Origin: Mycolicibacterium nivoides
Lineage (GTDB): Bacteria > Actinomycetota > Actinomycetes > Mycobacteriales > Mycobacteriaceae
Reading direction: 5' to 3'
DNA length: 64,000 nt
Assembly (NCBI RefSeq): GCF_003855255.1
Contig: NZ_CP034072.1
Coordinates: 3,446,198-3,510,197 of the forward strand
Made by a program: the position numbers and the translations under genes. The notes beneath the pieces were generated by a model. The model did no database searches. It saw only the letters and a program-made list of their open reading frames with translations, and had not been told where the DNA came from. This document shows positions 26,350 to 36,483 of this stretch, piece after piece (the first letter of the stretch is position 1; every line of letters starts with the position of its first letter).

Positions 26350-27906
26350 GTGACAGAAAGGGCGTTGGACGCCGTCATCGTCGGTGGCGGGCACAACGGC
26401 TTGGTGGCCGCTGCCTACCTGGCCCGGGCGGGACGCCGGGTTCAGGTGCTCGAACGCCTCGACCACGTAGGCGGCGCGGCAGTTTCGGCACACGCCTTCG
26501 ACGGTGTGGATGCCCGCTTGTCGCGGTACTCGTACCTGGTCAGCCTGCTGCCCCAACGCATCGTCACCGATCTGGGGGCCCGAATCCGGCTGTCGCGGCG
26601 CCGAATCTCGTCCTACACGCCGGATCCGGCCACCCGCGGCGCGACCGGACTGCTGATCGGCCCGCAGCCGACGTTCGACGCGATCGGCGCCGGCACCGAC
26701 GCGGCCGGGTTCAGCGACTTCTACCGCCGGTGCGGGCTGGTCACCTCCCGGATCTGGCCGACGCTGCTGCAGCCGCTGCGCACCCGGGCCGAGATGCGAC
26801 GCGATGTGCTCAGCGGAGCAGACACCGAAACCGCCGCGGCCTGGGAAGCACTGATCGAACAGCCCATCGGCCAGGCGATCACCGCCGCGGTGTCGCACGA
26901 TCTGGTGCGCGGCGTGATGGCCACCGACGCCCTGATCGGCACGTTCGCCGACATCGATGATCCGTCGCTGATCCAGAACGTCTGCTTTCTCTACCACCTG
27001 ATCGGCGGCGGCACCGGCGACTGGGATGTGCCGGTAGGCGGGATGGGTGCGGTGAGCGGGGCCCTGGCTGCCGCCGCGGCCGGCTTCGGCGCCGAGATCA
27101 CCACCGGTGCAGATGTTTACGCGATCGACCCGGATGGCGAGGTGCGCTATCGGCAGGGCGGATCGGCGCGGCGCGTCGCCGCCGAGCGGGTGCTGGCCAA
27201 TGTCACCCCCGCAGTGCTCGCCGACCTGCTCGGAGAACCGACTCCCGAGACCGCCCCCGGCGCGCAGGTGAAGGTCAACCTGATGCTGCGCCGACTCCCC
27301 CGGCTTCGCGACGAACTCGTCACGCCCGAGCAGGCATTCGGCGGCACGTTCCACATCAACGAGACGTTCAGCCAGCTGGCCGGGGCCTACGACACCGCGG
27401 CCGCCGGCCGCGTCCCCGATCCGCTCCCGTGCGAAATCTACTGCCACTCCTTGACCGATCCCAGCATCCTGTCGGAGGACCTGCGCGCAGCGGGGGCTCA
27501 GACGCTGACCGTCTTCGGTCTGCACGCCCCGCATTCGCTGGCCGTCAGCGATCCCGACCGGACGCGCGACCGGCTGACGTCGGCGGTGCTGAACTCTCTC
27601 AATTCGGTTCTGGCCGAACCGATCCAGGATGTCCTCATGGAGGACGGTGCCGGCCGGCTGTGCATCGAGTCCAAGACCACCGCCGACCTGGAGCAGGCCC
27701 TCGGGATGACCGCGGGCAACATCTTCCACGGCGCGCTGCGGTGGCCGTTCGCCGAGGACGACGCCTCATTGGACACGCCGGCCCAGCGCTGGGGTGTGGC
27801 CACCGCCCATGACCGGATCCTGTTGTGCGGCTCGGGTTCGGTGCGCGGCGGTGCCGTCTCCGGCATCGGCGGGCACAATGCCGCGATGGCGGTGCTCGAA
27901 GGCTGA
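26350..27906 (+). CDS. FAD-dependent oxidoreductase, phytoene-desaturase-like (Rv0897c-like)
   Basis: 518 aa. The N-terminal dinucleotide fold is clear (DAVIVGGGHNGLVAAAYLAR, then LERLDHVGG), and the C-terminal FAD signature region is SGSVRGGAVSGIGGHNAA. This is the carotenoid-dehydrogenase/amine-oxidase class; M. tuberculosis Rv0897c has the same position. Start is GTG 26350. The substrate is not known, and no other carotenoid genes lie nearby, so a carotenoid role should not be assumed. It is 10 bases from the end of the convergent TetR gene. Confidence 0.88.
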   Translation: MTERALDAVIVGGGHNGLVAAAYLARAGRRVQVLERLDHVGGAAVSAHAFDGVDARLSRYSYLVSLLPQRIVTDLGARIRLSRRRISSYTPDPATRGATGLLIGPQPTFDAIGAGTDAAGFSDFYRRCGLVTSRIWPTLLQPLRTRAEMRRDVLSGADTETAAAWEALIEQPIGQAITAAVSHDLVRGVMATDALIGTFADIDDPSLIQNVCFLYHLIGGGTGDWDVPVGGMGAVSGALAAAAAGFGAEITTGADVYAIDPDGEVRYRQGGSARRVAAERVLANVTPAVLADLLGEPTPETAPGAQVKVNLMLRRLPRLRDELVTPEQAFGGTFHINETFSQLAGAYDTAAAGRVPDPLPCEIYCHSLTDPSILSEDLRAAGAQTLTVFGLHAPHSLAVSDPDRTRDRLTSAVLNSLNSVLAEPIQDVLMEDGAGRLCIESKTTADLEQALGMTAGNIFHGALRWPFAEDDASLDTPAQRWGVATAHDRILLCGSGSVRGGAVSGIGGHNAAMAVLEG

Positions 27907-27916
27907 GGCGACAGGC

Positions 27917-28693
27917 TCAGTCGGTGTCGATGAGGTCGGCCAGTCCGTCCAGCACACGCGCCAGCCCGAACTCGTAGGCATGCGCGGCACTGTAGGCCGC
28001 GTCGAATGCCTGACCGGCCGCCGTCCCCACCCGCGAGGCCAACGGATACCGGTCACCGTCGAGGGCGCGCTCCAGCAGTGGGCCGACTCGTTCCCACCAC
28101 TGCCCGTCACTCTGGCCGCTGTCGGCAGCGGCCCGGCGCGAATCGATGGCAATCCGGGCGACCGAGTTCACGAAGCCCAGCACATACGTCAGCGCCGAAT
28201 CCATGTCGAGGTCACTGAGTCCGAGCGAGTCGAACGCGCTGAGCTCGTGGTCGTACTTGGCCATCATGCCCGGGCCCAGCGGCGGTCGGGTCGTGGGCAG
28301 GTAGGCGATCCAGGGGTGCGCCTCGAACATCGCGAGGTTGTCCTCGGCGATGACGGAAACCTTCTCCCGCCACGGCTTCCCGGCGAAGTCGCGTCGCGGC
28401 ATCTGCCGGTAAACGGTATCGACCATCAGGTCCAGCAGTTCGGCCTTGCCCGGCACATAGGTGTAGGTGGCCATCGGCGTCACGCCCAGTTGCACGGCGA
28501 CGGCCCGCATCGTGAGCGCGTCGAGGCCGTCGGCATCGGCGATCCGGATGGCAACGTCGACCACCGCGTCCACCGTCGTGCGTTGTTTGGGCCCGCGGGT
28601 GCGAGCGCCCTGACCCGGCTCGCGCCAGAGCAGTTCGAGCGTGCGTACCGGATCGCCGGCACTGCTGCGATCCCCACCTGCGCGTTCTCCCAC
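27917..28693 (-). CDS. TetR-family transcriptional repressor
   Basis: 258 aa. The helix-turn-helix lies about residues 30-78 (VVDVAIRIADADGLDALTMR; LGVTPMATYTYVPGKAELLD), followed by a C-terminal all-helical ligand domain of the TetR_C type. GTG 28693 is preferred: GAGAGGA lies upstream and the longer frame would cross the operator region and the divergent gene. It is divergent from a SnoaL-like gene, and a long inverted repeat lies between them; autoregulation and control of that gene are likely. Confidence 0.85.
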   Translation of the reverse strand: MGERAGGDRSSAGDPVRTLELLWREPGQGARTRGPKQRTTVDAVVDVAIRIADADGLDALTMRAVAVQLGVTPMATYTYVPGKAELLDLMVDTVYRQMPRRDFAGKPWREKVSVIAEDNLAMFEAHPWIAYLPTTRPPLGPGMMAKYDHELSAFDSLGLSDLDMDSALTYVLGFVNSVARIAIDSRRAAADSGQSDGQWWERVGPLLERALDGDRYPLASRVGTAAGQAFDAAYSAAHAYEFGLARVLDGLADLIDTD

Positions 28694-28704
28694 ACCACCA
28701 TCCT

Positions 28705-28737
28705 CTCTGTACTGTGTACAGTGTATGCCGTACAGAG
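28705..28737. promoter_or_regulatory. Probable TetR operator in divergent promoter region
   Basis: CTCTGTAC (28705-28712) and GTACAGAG (28730-28737) form a perfect inverted repeat with a 17-base gap. A shorter nested repeat ACTGT/ACAGT (28711-28722) lies inside. The site is between the TetR start (28693) and the ATG of the SnoaL-like gene (28761), a position fit to block both promoters. Confidence 0.62.
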
Positions 28738-28760
28738 TAATCCTACCGCCGAGGAGTCCC

Positions 28761-29171
28761 ATGGTGACCATGCCGCAGGCCTGCGAATTCACTCCCACCA
28801 CCGCCGATGTCGACTCGGTGCTGGCCTGGTTCGCCCACTACGACGCCCTGGCGATGAGCCAGGACGTCGAGGGCATGGCGGATCAGGCGATGTTTCCGCT
28901 CAACGAGGTGACCGACGGCAGCGCCGAGTCCGTCGACCGGGCCGGGTTCATCGCGCAGATGGCCGAACAGTTGAGCCAGAGCACCGATTTCACGATGGAG
29001 TCGACACGCACACCGCACTTCATCAACGAGAACCTGGTGTTCGTCATCACCGACGCGGCGTTCACCGCCGACGGGTTCAGCCAGCGGGTCCGCTACGGCG
29101 ATCTGCTGGTCAGGTGCGACGGCGACTGGAAGTTCCAGACCATGGTGCAGGGCGGGTGGGGCGAGAGCTGA
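28761..29171 (+). CDS. SnoaL/NTF2-like fold protein
   Basis: 136 aa with the general pattern of SnoaL-type proteins: a long first helix (DVDSVLAWFAHYDALAMSQD), then strands ending in GDLLVRCDGDWKFQTMVQGGW. GAGGAG (28751-28756) gives a good ribosome site for ATG 28761. Members of this fold act as isomerases, hydratases or binding proteins, so activity cannot be assigned. It is divergent from, and probably controlled by, the adjacent TetR protein. Confidence 0.78.
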   Translation: MVTMPQACEFTPTTADVDSVLAWFAHYDALAMSQDVEGMADQAMFPLNEVTDGSAESVDRAGFIAQMAEQLSQSTDFTMESTRTPHFINENLVFVITDAAFTADGFSQRVRYGDLLVRCDGDWKFQTMVQGGWGES

Positions 29172-29186
29172 CCCCGGTCGACACGG

Positions 29187-29615
29187 CTAAGGCGTGGTGA
29201 TCTTGCGCAGGATCGCCTGCAAGGCTTCGAGGTCCCCGGCGTCGAGCGCTGCGAGCGCTTCCGGCGCCGGGTCCTCGACCCGGTCGATGCGCGCCAGCAG
29301 CGCGCGCCCGGCGTCGGTGAGCGAGACCAGCTTGCAGCGCCGGTTGGCCGGGTCGATCGCACGCACCACCAACCCCCGCTCCTCAAGGTCGTTGACCGCG
29401 ACCGTGGCCGCAGGGGCATCGACCGTCGCCGCGTAGGCCAGTTGCTTGACCGTCAGTGGTTCGCGCGCAAGCCGTTTCAGGATGCGGATACGGCTGAACG
29501 GCAGCCCGGTCCGGTCGATCACCGCTCGCCGCCAGCCGTCGCGATGGTCGAACACCAACGCGGTCAGCTCATGCCACACCCCGTCGGCCAATTCGGTCTG
29601 CCGGTCACCGGGCAT
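29187..29615 (-). CDS. MarR-family transcriptional regulator
   Basis: 142 aa winged-helix regulator: recognition region LTVKQLAYAATVDAPAATVAVNDLEERGLV, wing DPANRRCKLVSLTDAG. It overlaps the end of the upstream MFS gene by 11 bases, so the two form one operon with the pump first. Such pairs commonly autoregulate through a site at the pump promoter; an AGTTGT inverted repeat there fits. Confidence 0.88.
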   Translation of the reverse strand: MPGDRQTELADGVWHELTALVFDHRDGWRRAVIDRTGLPFSRIRILKRLAREPLTVKQLAYAATVDAPAATVAVNDLEERGLVVRAIDPANRRCKLVSLTDAGRALLARIDRVEDPAPEALAALDAGDLEALQAILRKITTP

Positions 29616-31059
29616 GGGTCACCTCCGGGACATGGTGCTCACCGATCAGGGGCGCCAACTTCTGCGCGGAGCGCAAGGCCCACGGCGTGGTGGAGATGAC
29701 GCCCAGCGCGAAGATGACCAAACCCAGTGCCGCACAGACGAACCACAGCGGGCGGGCGGCGGCGGCGAAATCCACGCCGGTCCCGGCCAGCGCCGCACCT
29801 GCCACCGAACCACACAGTGCGACACCGACGCTCACGCCGACCTGACGACTGGTGGAGGCCACCGCCGAGGCCGCACCGGCGCGGTCCAGTGGCATACCGC
29901 TGACCGCCGTGGTGGTGATCGGCGCATTGACCATCGAGAAGCCGATGCCGAACACCGCGAACATGACCAGCAACTGCCATACCGGGGTGTCGCCGGTCAG
30001 CCGGGTCAGCAGGACTGTGGCGACGGTGATCGTCGCTCCCGACACCAGCAGCGAGGGCCGGCTGCCGTACCGGCCGACCAGTCGACCCGACAGCGGCGAA
30101 AAGATCAGCGCGCCGACGGCGACCGGCAGGTAGATCAGGCCGGTGTGCATCGCCGAGTAGCCGCGCTCGGTCTGCAGGTACAGCGACATCATGAACAGGA
30201 AGGCCCCGTACGCGGCGAACGCACAGACCGCGATCAGGGTGGCCGAGGCGAACGGCACGCTACGGAAGAAGCGCAGGTCGATGAAAGGGTCCCGGCGGCG
30301 CGATTCGTAGCGCACGAACGCCACCAGGGCTGCGAGCGCGACGACTGCCACGGCGAGGGTGCGCGGGTCGGTCCAGCCGAATCCCGGGCCCTCGATGAGC
30401 ACGAAGACGACGCCGAACAGGAATGCCACGCCCAGCGCCTGGCCGACCGGGTCGAGGTCGCGCATGGTCGCCGACTTGGATTCGGGCACGAAGATCGCGG
30501 TGAGCACGACGGCCAGAACACAGATCGGCAGGTTGATCCAGAACACCGCGCGCCAATCCACGTATTCGATCAGCGCCCCGCCCACGATCGGGCCCAGCGC
30601 CATCGAGATGCCGACCACCCCACCCCAGACGCCGATCGCCCGGGCGCGCTCCACCCGGCCGGTGAACACCTGAGTGATGATCGACATGGCCACCGGGTTC
30701 AGCATCGAACCGCCGATGGCCTGCAGGAGGCGGGCCGCGATGAGGGTTTCGATGTCGGGCGCCAGACTGCACAGCAGCGAGGCCACCGCGAAGATCGTCA
30801 GGCCCAGCTGGAACGTCCGCCTGCGGCCGAACCGGTCGCCGGTGGCGCCGGCCAGCAACAGCAGCGAGGCCAGCACCAACGTGTAGACGTCGACGATCCA
30901 CTGCAACTGCGATGGCGAGGCGCCCAGGTCGGCACGGATGCTCGGGATCGCGACGTTGACGATGGTGGCGTCCATCGACACGATCAGCAGGCTCAGACAA
31001 CACGAGACGAGAATGATCGCCTTGCGCCGTGCGCTGAGCGAGCCGACAGTTGTATTCAC
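29605..31059 (-). CDS. MFS drug exporter (DHA2/EmrB-QacA type, 14 helices)
   Basis: 484 aa with about 14 hydrophobic helices. Family motifs: ATIVNVAIPSIRADL near the N-terminus, GDRFGRRRTFQLGL (motif A) and GVVGISMALGPIVGGAL (motif C of exporters). It is a proton-driven multidrug or toxic-compound exporter; substrate unknown. GTG 31059 is the start and lies inside an inverted repeat, which suggests a leaderless message or tight repression. Cotranscribed with the downstream MarR gene. Confidence 0.9.
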   Translation of the reverse strand: MNTTVGSLSARRKAIILVSCCLSLLIVSMDATIVNVAIPSIRADLGASPSQLQWIVDVYTLVLASLLLLAGATGDRFGRRRTFQLGLTIFAVASLLCSLAPDIETLIAARLLQAIGGSMLNPVAMSIITQVFTGRVERARAIGVWGGVVGISMALGPIVGGALIEYVDWRAVFWINLPICVLAVVLTAIFVPESKSATMRDLDPVGQALGVAFLFGVVFVLIEGPGFGWTDPRTLAVAVVALAALVAFVRYESRRRDPFIDLRFFRSVPFASATLIAVCAFAAYGAFLFMMSLYLQTERGYSAMHTGLIYLPVAVGALIFSPLSGRLVGRYGSRPSLLVSGATITVATVLLTRLTGDTPVWQLLVMFAVFGIGFSMVNAPITTTAVSGMPLDRAGAASAVASTSRQVGVSVGVALCGSVAGAALAGTGVDFAAAARPLWFVCAALGLVIFALGVISTTPWALRSAQKLAPLIGEHHVPEVTHAR

Positions 31060-31084
31060 ACAACTATTGTGAAACTACAACTAT
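31048..31084. promoter_or_regulatory. Probable MarR operator at the MFS start
   Basis: AGTTGT (31048-31053) and ACAACT (31060-31065) form a perfect inverted repeat spaced by 6 bases over the GTG start of the MFS gene. A second inverted repeat TTCACA/TGTGAA (31055-31060 and 31068-31073) overlaps it. ACAACTAT occurs twice (31060-31067 and 31077-31084), offset by 17 bases. Confidence 0.6.
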
Positions 31085-31185
31085 CGATCAGGCAAATCGA
31101 ACCCGAGAAACTCCCTGGATTGCTTTGCACCGTCAGCCCTACTATTCGCGTCTGGCTTGAACGCGGAAAGGAAAGGAGCAGAGAG

Positions 31186-31692
31186 GTGACGTGGACTACC
31201 CGAGTCGAACGTCCGGAGGATGCCCACGCCATTCACTCCGTGAACGCCTCTGCGTTTCCTACGGAGCTCGAAGCTGATCTCGTCGACTCGCTCCGAGCAG
31301 ATCCGGCGGCCTGGATCGAAGGATTGTCCGCCGTCACCCTCGACGAGAACGGCGCCATCGTCGGATACGCGTTGCTCACCCGGTGCACAGTCGACAGTCA
31401 GCCCGCACTTGCGCTCGGCCCGTGCGCGGTTGTCCCCGGCGCCCAGCGCAGCGGCGCCGGCTCCGCAGCGATTCGCGCAGTACTGGAGCAGGCACGACAC
31501 CGGGGGGAGAATTTGGTCGTGGTGCTGGGTCACGCCGAGTACTACCCGCGTTTCGGGTTCGTCCCGGCTTCTGAATTCGGCGTCACCGCACCATTTGCAG
31601 CGCCGGACGAGAACTTCCTCGCCCTCGCCCTCAAGCCCGATCAGCCCACCCCACGCGGCGAGATTGCATACGCGGAAGCCTTCGGCGTCTGA
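31186..31692 (+). CDS. GNAT N-acetyltransferase (YhbS-like)
   Basis: 168 aa with the GNAT pattern: AIVGYALLTR strand, the acyl-CoA loop region LGPCAVVPGAQRSGAGSAAI, and LVVVLGHAEYYPRFGFVPAS, characteristic of YhbS-type enzymes. GTG 31186 is favoured by AAAGGAG 6-12 bases upstream; the long frame before it is an antisense shadow of the MFS gene. Substrate unknown. Divergent from the MFS/MarR unit and upstream of the YbaK gene. Confidence 0.85.
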   Translation: MTWTTRVERPEDAHAIHSVNASAFPTELEADLVDSLRADPAAWIEGLSAVTLDENGAIVGYALLTRCTVDSQPALALGPCAVVPGAQRSGAGSAAIRAVLEQARHRGENLVVVLGHAEYYPRFGFVPASEFGVTAPFAAPDENFLALALKPDQPTPRGEIAYAEAFGV

Positions 31693-31770
31693 CGTGCCCG
31701 TCGCTGATGACGATGAACGGCGTTGTCCGCCAGTAGAAACAGCCTTGCGCCGTACGAGACACTCGTCACT

Positions 31771-32235
31771 GTGAACGAACGGAACTCCCTCGTCGCCGCA
31801 GCGGTGGCCGCCGCCGGTATCGAACCGGCCATCAAGATCCTCGACGCCGAGGCCAAGACTGCCGCCGCAGCCGCCGACCAACTGGGTTGCGAAGTAGGCG
31901 CCATCGCCAACAGCCTGGTGTTCGAGTGCGACGGCGAACCGCTGCTCGTGATGGCCAGCGGCGCTGCCCGGGTGGACACCGGCGTCGTCGCCGGACATCT
32001 CGGGGCCACCGCCATCCGCAAGGCCGACCCGAAGCTGGTGCGCAGCGCGACCGGACAGGTCATCGGCGGGGTCGCGCCCACGGGCCATCCGGCACCGCTA
32101 CGCACCGTCGTCGATCAGACGCTGGCGTCCTATCCGGTGATCTGGACGGCCGCGGGCACCGCCGATTCGGTCATGCCGCTGACCTACGCGCAGCTACTGG
32201 CGCTCACCGGCGGCGCCGCGATCGCGGTCCGCTGA
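31771..32235 (+). CDS. YbaK/EbsC-type aminoacyl-tRNA deacylase
   Basis: 154 aa, single YbaK/prolyl-tRNA synthetase insertion-like domain. Visible hallmarks: [20 protein letters not shown], the Lys in [23 protein letters not shown] and the late [14 protein letters not shown]. These proteins hydrolyse mischarged tRNAs (typically Cys-tRNAPro or related). GTG 31771 is used as start. Followed by a strong two-way terminator shared with gltA2. Confidence 0.88.
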   Translation: MNERNSLVAAAVAAAGIEPAIKILDAEAKTAAAAADQLGCEVGAIANSLVFECDGEPLLVMASGAARVDTGVVAGHLGATAIRKADPKLVRSATGQVIGGVAPTGHPAPLRTVVDQTLASYPVIWTAAGTADSVMPLTYAQLLALTGGAAIAVR

Positions 32236-32243
32236 CCCGGAAC

Positions 32244-32282
32244 GACGAAAGCCCGGGAGCACAATGCTCCCGGGCTTTCGTC
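32244..32282. terminator. Bidirectional terminator between ybaK-like gene and gltA2
   Basis: A perfect 18-bp inverted repeat (32244-32261 and 32265-32282) with a three-base CAA loop lies between two convergent genes. The stem centre is GCCCGGGAGCA. It is the strongest hairpin in the window. Short T runs flank it. Confidence 0.92.
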
Positions 32283-32290
32283 AGTTGATG

Positions 32291-33595
<1,305 letters not shown>

Positions 33596-33686
33596 GGGAA
33601 TCCCTTCATCGTCCTGGGAACCGACAACTGCTCTACAAAAGGTAGTCGCAATCGATCGGCGCTGCCCGCGGGGGGTTACCAATGGG

Positions 33687-34358
33687 TTAGGAAAGGTGGC
33701 TCAGGCCTTGGTCAGGGGCGTGTTGAACGCCCGCGACCACCGCCAGGAAATCGGCGTAGGACGCCTTGATCTTGTCGACGATGTCATCGACGGTCACGCT
33801 GTCCCAGTTTGAGCGAGACCCCAGCTCAGCGATGCCGGTCATGATGATCGACCCCCAGACGACGGCCGTCAGTTTGAGGCGTCGATCGTCGCCCGGCACC
33901 CCCATCCGTTGCGCCAGCACCACGTTGACGGCATCCGCGCGGAACTCCGAGGCCGACTGCATGAGCGCCGGAGACGAGGTGATGATGCGCGCCGAGGCCA
34001 ACAGCCGATCCGATGTGAGTCGGGTGGGCGGCGCGGTCTTCGTCTTGAGGAACGCCTGCACGTGGGCCCGGTACAGCGCCTCGATATCGCCTATCCCGGG
34101 CGGTTGCGCCTCGAGTTCGATCGCGACCATCTCGATCACCTCGTCGACGAACGCCAGGACGACGGCGTCCTTGGTGGCGAAGTAGCGGCTGAACGTGCGC
34201 GGGGACACATCCGCGACCGCGGCGATCTGCTCGACGGTGGTCTGCTCGAATCCCTGGCGATCACACAGATCGATGGCGGCCTCGATCAACAGCGCCCGGG
34301 TGCGTTGCTTTTTACGCTCACGCAAACCCGGCTCAGCCTGCCGGACAACGTCAACCAC
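33687..34358 (-). CDS. TetR-family transcriptional regulator
   Basis: 223 aa. Helix-turn-helix about residues 18-66: RALLIEAAIDLCDRQGFEQTTVEQIAAVADVSPRTFSRYFATKD, a classical TetR_N pattern. The C-terminal part is a helical ligand domain. It lies upstream of gltA2 in the same direction and downstream of the pdxH-MFS pair. Target unknown; the MFS gene 80 bases upstream is a candidate. Confidence 0.86.
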   Translation of the reverse strand: MVDVVRQAEPGLRERKKQRTRALLIEAAIDLCDRQGFEQTTVEQIAAVADVSPRTFSRYFATKDAVVLAFVDEVIEMVAIELEAQPPGIGDIEALYRAHVQAFLKTKTAPPTRLTSDRLLASARIITSSPALMQSASEFRADAVNVVLAQRMGVPGDDRRLKLTAVVWGSIIMTGIAELGSRSNWDSVTVDDIVDKIKASYADFLAVVAGVQHAPDQGLSHLS

Positions 34359-34439
34359 GAGATCGGATGCTATCGCTCAAAGGCCTGCTTTTCGGTCCTT
34401 TTCGGCAACAATGTGGCGCTGAGTGCCATTCGCCGGTGG

Positions 34440-35753
34440 TCACACTTTGTCAGCCTCGGACTGTTCCTGCGGCACGGCGGTGCCGTTGCTGGTGCTCACC
34501 CGGTAGCGCACGAACGCCGGCACCGCGAGCGCCGCGATCACCACGCCGACGACCACCAGTGCACCGCCACCGGCCGCGGCGACCGTCGTGCCCACGGCTG
34601 CCGCCGCCGCGCCATGCAAGGTGTCGGCCAGCCGGGGGCCACCGGCCACCACGACGGTGAAGACGCCCTGCAGCCGGCCGCGCAGCTCATCGGAGGCCGC
34701 CTGCTGCAGGATCGTCGACCGGAACGCGGCCGACACCATGTCGGCGGCGCCTCCAACGGCCAAGAATGCCAGCGCAATCCACAACACCATCCCGGCCTGG
34801 CCATGCGCCATTCCACCGGCGATACCGAACCCGACCATCGCGACGCCCCACACCACGATCGCCAGCACCACGGCCAGCCCCTGCCTGCGGATCCTCGGCA
34901 GCCAGCCCGAGAACACGCCGCCGGCCACCGCGCCGGCCGACATCGCCGCCGCCAGCAACGCCATGGCGGTGCCGCCCGAGACCGGGCCGCCGAAACTCTC
35001 ATGCGCCATCTGCGGGAACAACGCGCGCGGCATCCCGAAGATCATCGCCACCAGGTCGACGACGAACGACATCAGCACCACTCGGTTGCCGGCCAGATAC
35101 CGGAAGCCGTCAAGCACCGCCGTGAGGCCCCAACGGGACGCACCTTCCTCGGTACTCGCCGGGGGCATCGGCGCCAGCCGGAACGTCGCCCAGATCGGCG
35201 CCAGACAGGTCACGGCATCGATCAGATACAGCGTCGACAGGTCCACCCAGTTGAGCAGGAACCCGGCCATCAGCGGACCGACGATCGCGCCGAACTGCAT
35301 GACCGTCATGTTCAGCGAGTTCGCCGCGGGCAACTGCTCCCCCGGCAGCATCCGCGGAATGGCCGCGGAGCGGGTCGGGCTGTTGATCGCATAGAAGGCC
35401 TGCTGCACACCCAGCAGGCACAGCACCACCCACACGTTGTTCAGCGCCAGTGCGGCCTGCAGCCACAGCAACACCGAGGCTCCGGCCAAACCGATCGAGG
35501 CGATGATCAGCAGCAGCCTGCGGTCCATCGCGTCGGCCCAGGCACCGCCCCACAACCCGAAAACCACCAGCGGTACCAGCGCGAACAGGCCGGACAAACC
35601 CACGTACGCCGAATTCTCGGTGAGCACGTACAGCTGCACCGGCACCGCGAAGATGGTCAGGTTTGCGCCGATGACGGTCGGGATTCCGGCCAACCACAGC
35701 CGCCGGAAATCCGGTGTACGCAGCGGGGTGGTGTCGGCGAAGAACCTACGCAC
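34440..35753 (-). CDS. MFS transporter (12-helix, MFS_3/enterobactin-exporter-like)
   Basis: 437 aa with about 12 helices. Opening RTPDFRRLWLAGIPTVIG and the motif GLWGGAWADAMDRRLLLI resemble MFS_3 exporters such as EntS. The GTG at 35753 shares one base with the pdxH stop (TAGTG), so it follows pdxH in an operon; an apparent N-terminal extension over pdxH is out-of-frame noise. Substrate unknown. The pairing with pdxH does not by itself prove a vitamin B6 role. Confidence 0.85.
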   Translation of the reverse strand: MRRFFADTTPLRTPDFRRLWLAGIPTVIGANLTIFAVPVQLYVLTENSAYVGLSGLFALVPLVVFGLWGGAWADAMDRRLLLIIASIGLAGASVLLWLQAALALNNVWVVLCLLGVQQAFYAINSPTRSAAIPRMLPGEQLPAANSLNMTVMQFGAIVGPLMAGFLLNWVDLSTLYLIDAVTCLAPIWATFRLAPMPPASTEEGASRWGLTAVLDGFRYLAGNRVVLMSFVVDLVAMIFGMPRALFPQMAHESFGGPVSGGTAMALLAAAMSAGAVAGGVFSGWLPRIRRQGLAVVLAIVVWGVAMVGFGIAGGMAHGQAGMVLWIALAFLAVGGAADMVSAAFRSTILQQAASDELRGRLQGVFTVVVAGGPRLADTLHGAAAAAVGTTVAAAGGGALVVVGVVIAALAVPAFVRYRVSTSNGTAVPQEQSEADKV

Positions 35754-36442
35754 TAGGGCTGGAGTCGTTCGGCGCGGGCGCCGATCACGCGAATTCGGTT
35801 GTGCACCCGGTTCTCCCGGCCCTGCCAGAACTCCACGCTCTCCGGGGCGATCAGGTAACCGCCCCAGTTCGGCGGCACGGGAACGGATTCGAGGCCGGCG
35901 AACCGCTCGGTTACCTCGGCGAGTTGGGCCAGCAGCGCCTGACGGGATGCGATCGGGCCCGACTGCTGCGACGCCCACGCGCCCAGCTGTGAACCACGGG
36001 GGCGTTTGGACCAGTACTCCTCGGTGTCCTCACGGCTCACCTTGGTCACCGGACCGCGGACGTGCACCTGACGCCCCAGCCGGTACCAGGGGAATGTCGC
36101 CGACGCGTAGGGATTCGCGGCCAGCTGTATGCCCTTGGCGGAGTCATAGTTGGTGAAGAACGTGATGCCCGTCTCGTCCATGCTCTTGCACAACACCGTT
36201 CGGGTGACGGGTCTTCCCTCGTCGTCGGTGGTGCCCACCACCATGGCGTTGGGCTCGGCCACCCCGGCGCGGTAGGCATCGGCCAGCCAGGTCCGCAGCA
36301 GCCTCAGCCAACCGGTTGCCGGGTCCTCACCCAGCCAATCGACGTCCAGGTCGCCGCAACCGTCCTTCTCGACGTAATCCACGCGCATGGCAGCCAGGTC
36401 ATGGTCGTCGTGTCCGGGGCTCTGTTCGGGGAGACTTGCCAC
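35753..36442 (-). CDS. pdxH: Pyridoxamine 5'-phosphate oxidase
   Basis: 229 aa. FMN-binding split-barrel with the family motifs [35 protein letters not shown] and the C-terminal signature [20 protein letters not shown]. It oxidises pyridoxine or pyridoxamine phosphate to pyridoxal 5'-phosphate. GTG 36442 start. Divergent from citA with about 40 bases between the starts. The downstream MFS gene is translationally coupled. In M. tuberculosis pdxH is at a different locus (Rv2607). Confidence 0.95.
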   Translation of the reverse strand: MASLPEQSPGHDDHDLAAMRVDYVEKDGCGDLDVDWLGEDPATGWLRLLRTWLADAYRAGVAEPNAMVVGTTDDEGRPVTRTVLCKSMDETGITFFTNYDSAKGIQLAANPYASATFPWYRLGRQVHVRGPVTKVSREDTEEYWSKRPRGSQLGAWASQQSGPIASRQALLAQLAEVTERFAGLESVPVPPNWGGYLIAPESVEFWQGRENRVHNRIRVIGARAERLQP

Positions 36443-36483
36443 CGCGGTAACGCTACGCCTGCGCTTGATGCAAGAATCTGGCC

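Noticed and set aside
29446..31185. Long plus-strand extension before the GNAT gene
   Set aside because: It lies antisense to the MarR and MFS genes; a good ribosome site at 31173-31180 places the GNAT start at 31186.
35754..35978. N-terminal extension of the MFS gene over pdxH
   Set aside because: Overlaps pdxH in another frame; the GTG sharing a base with the pdxH stop is a typical operon junction.
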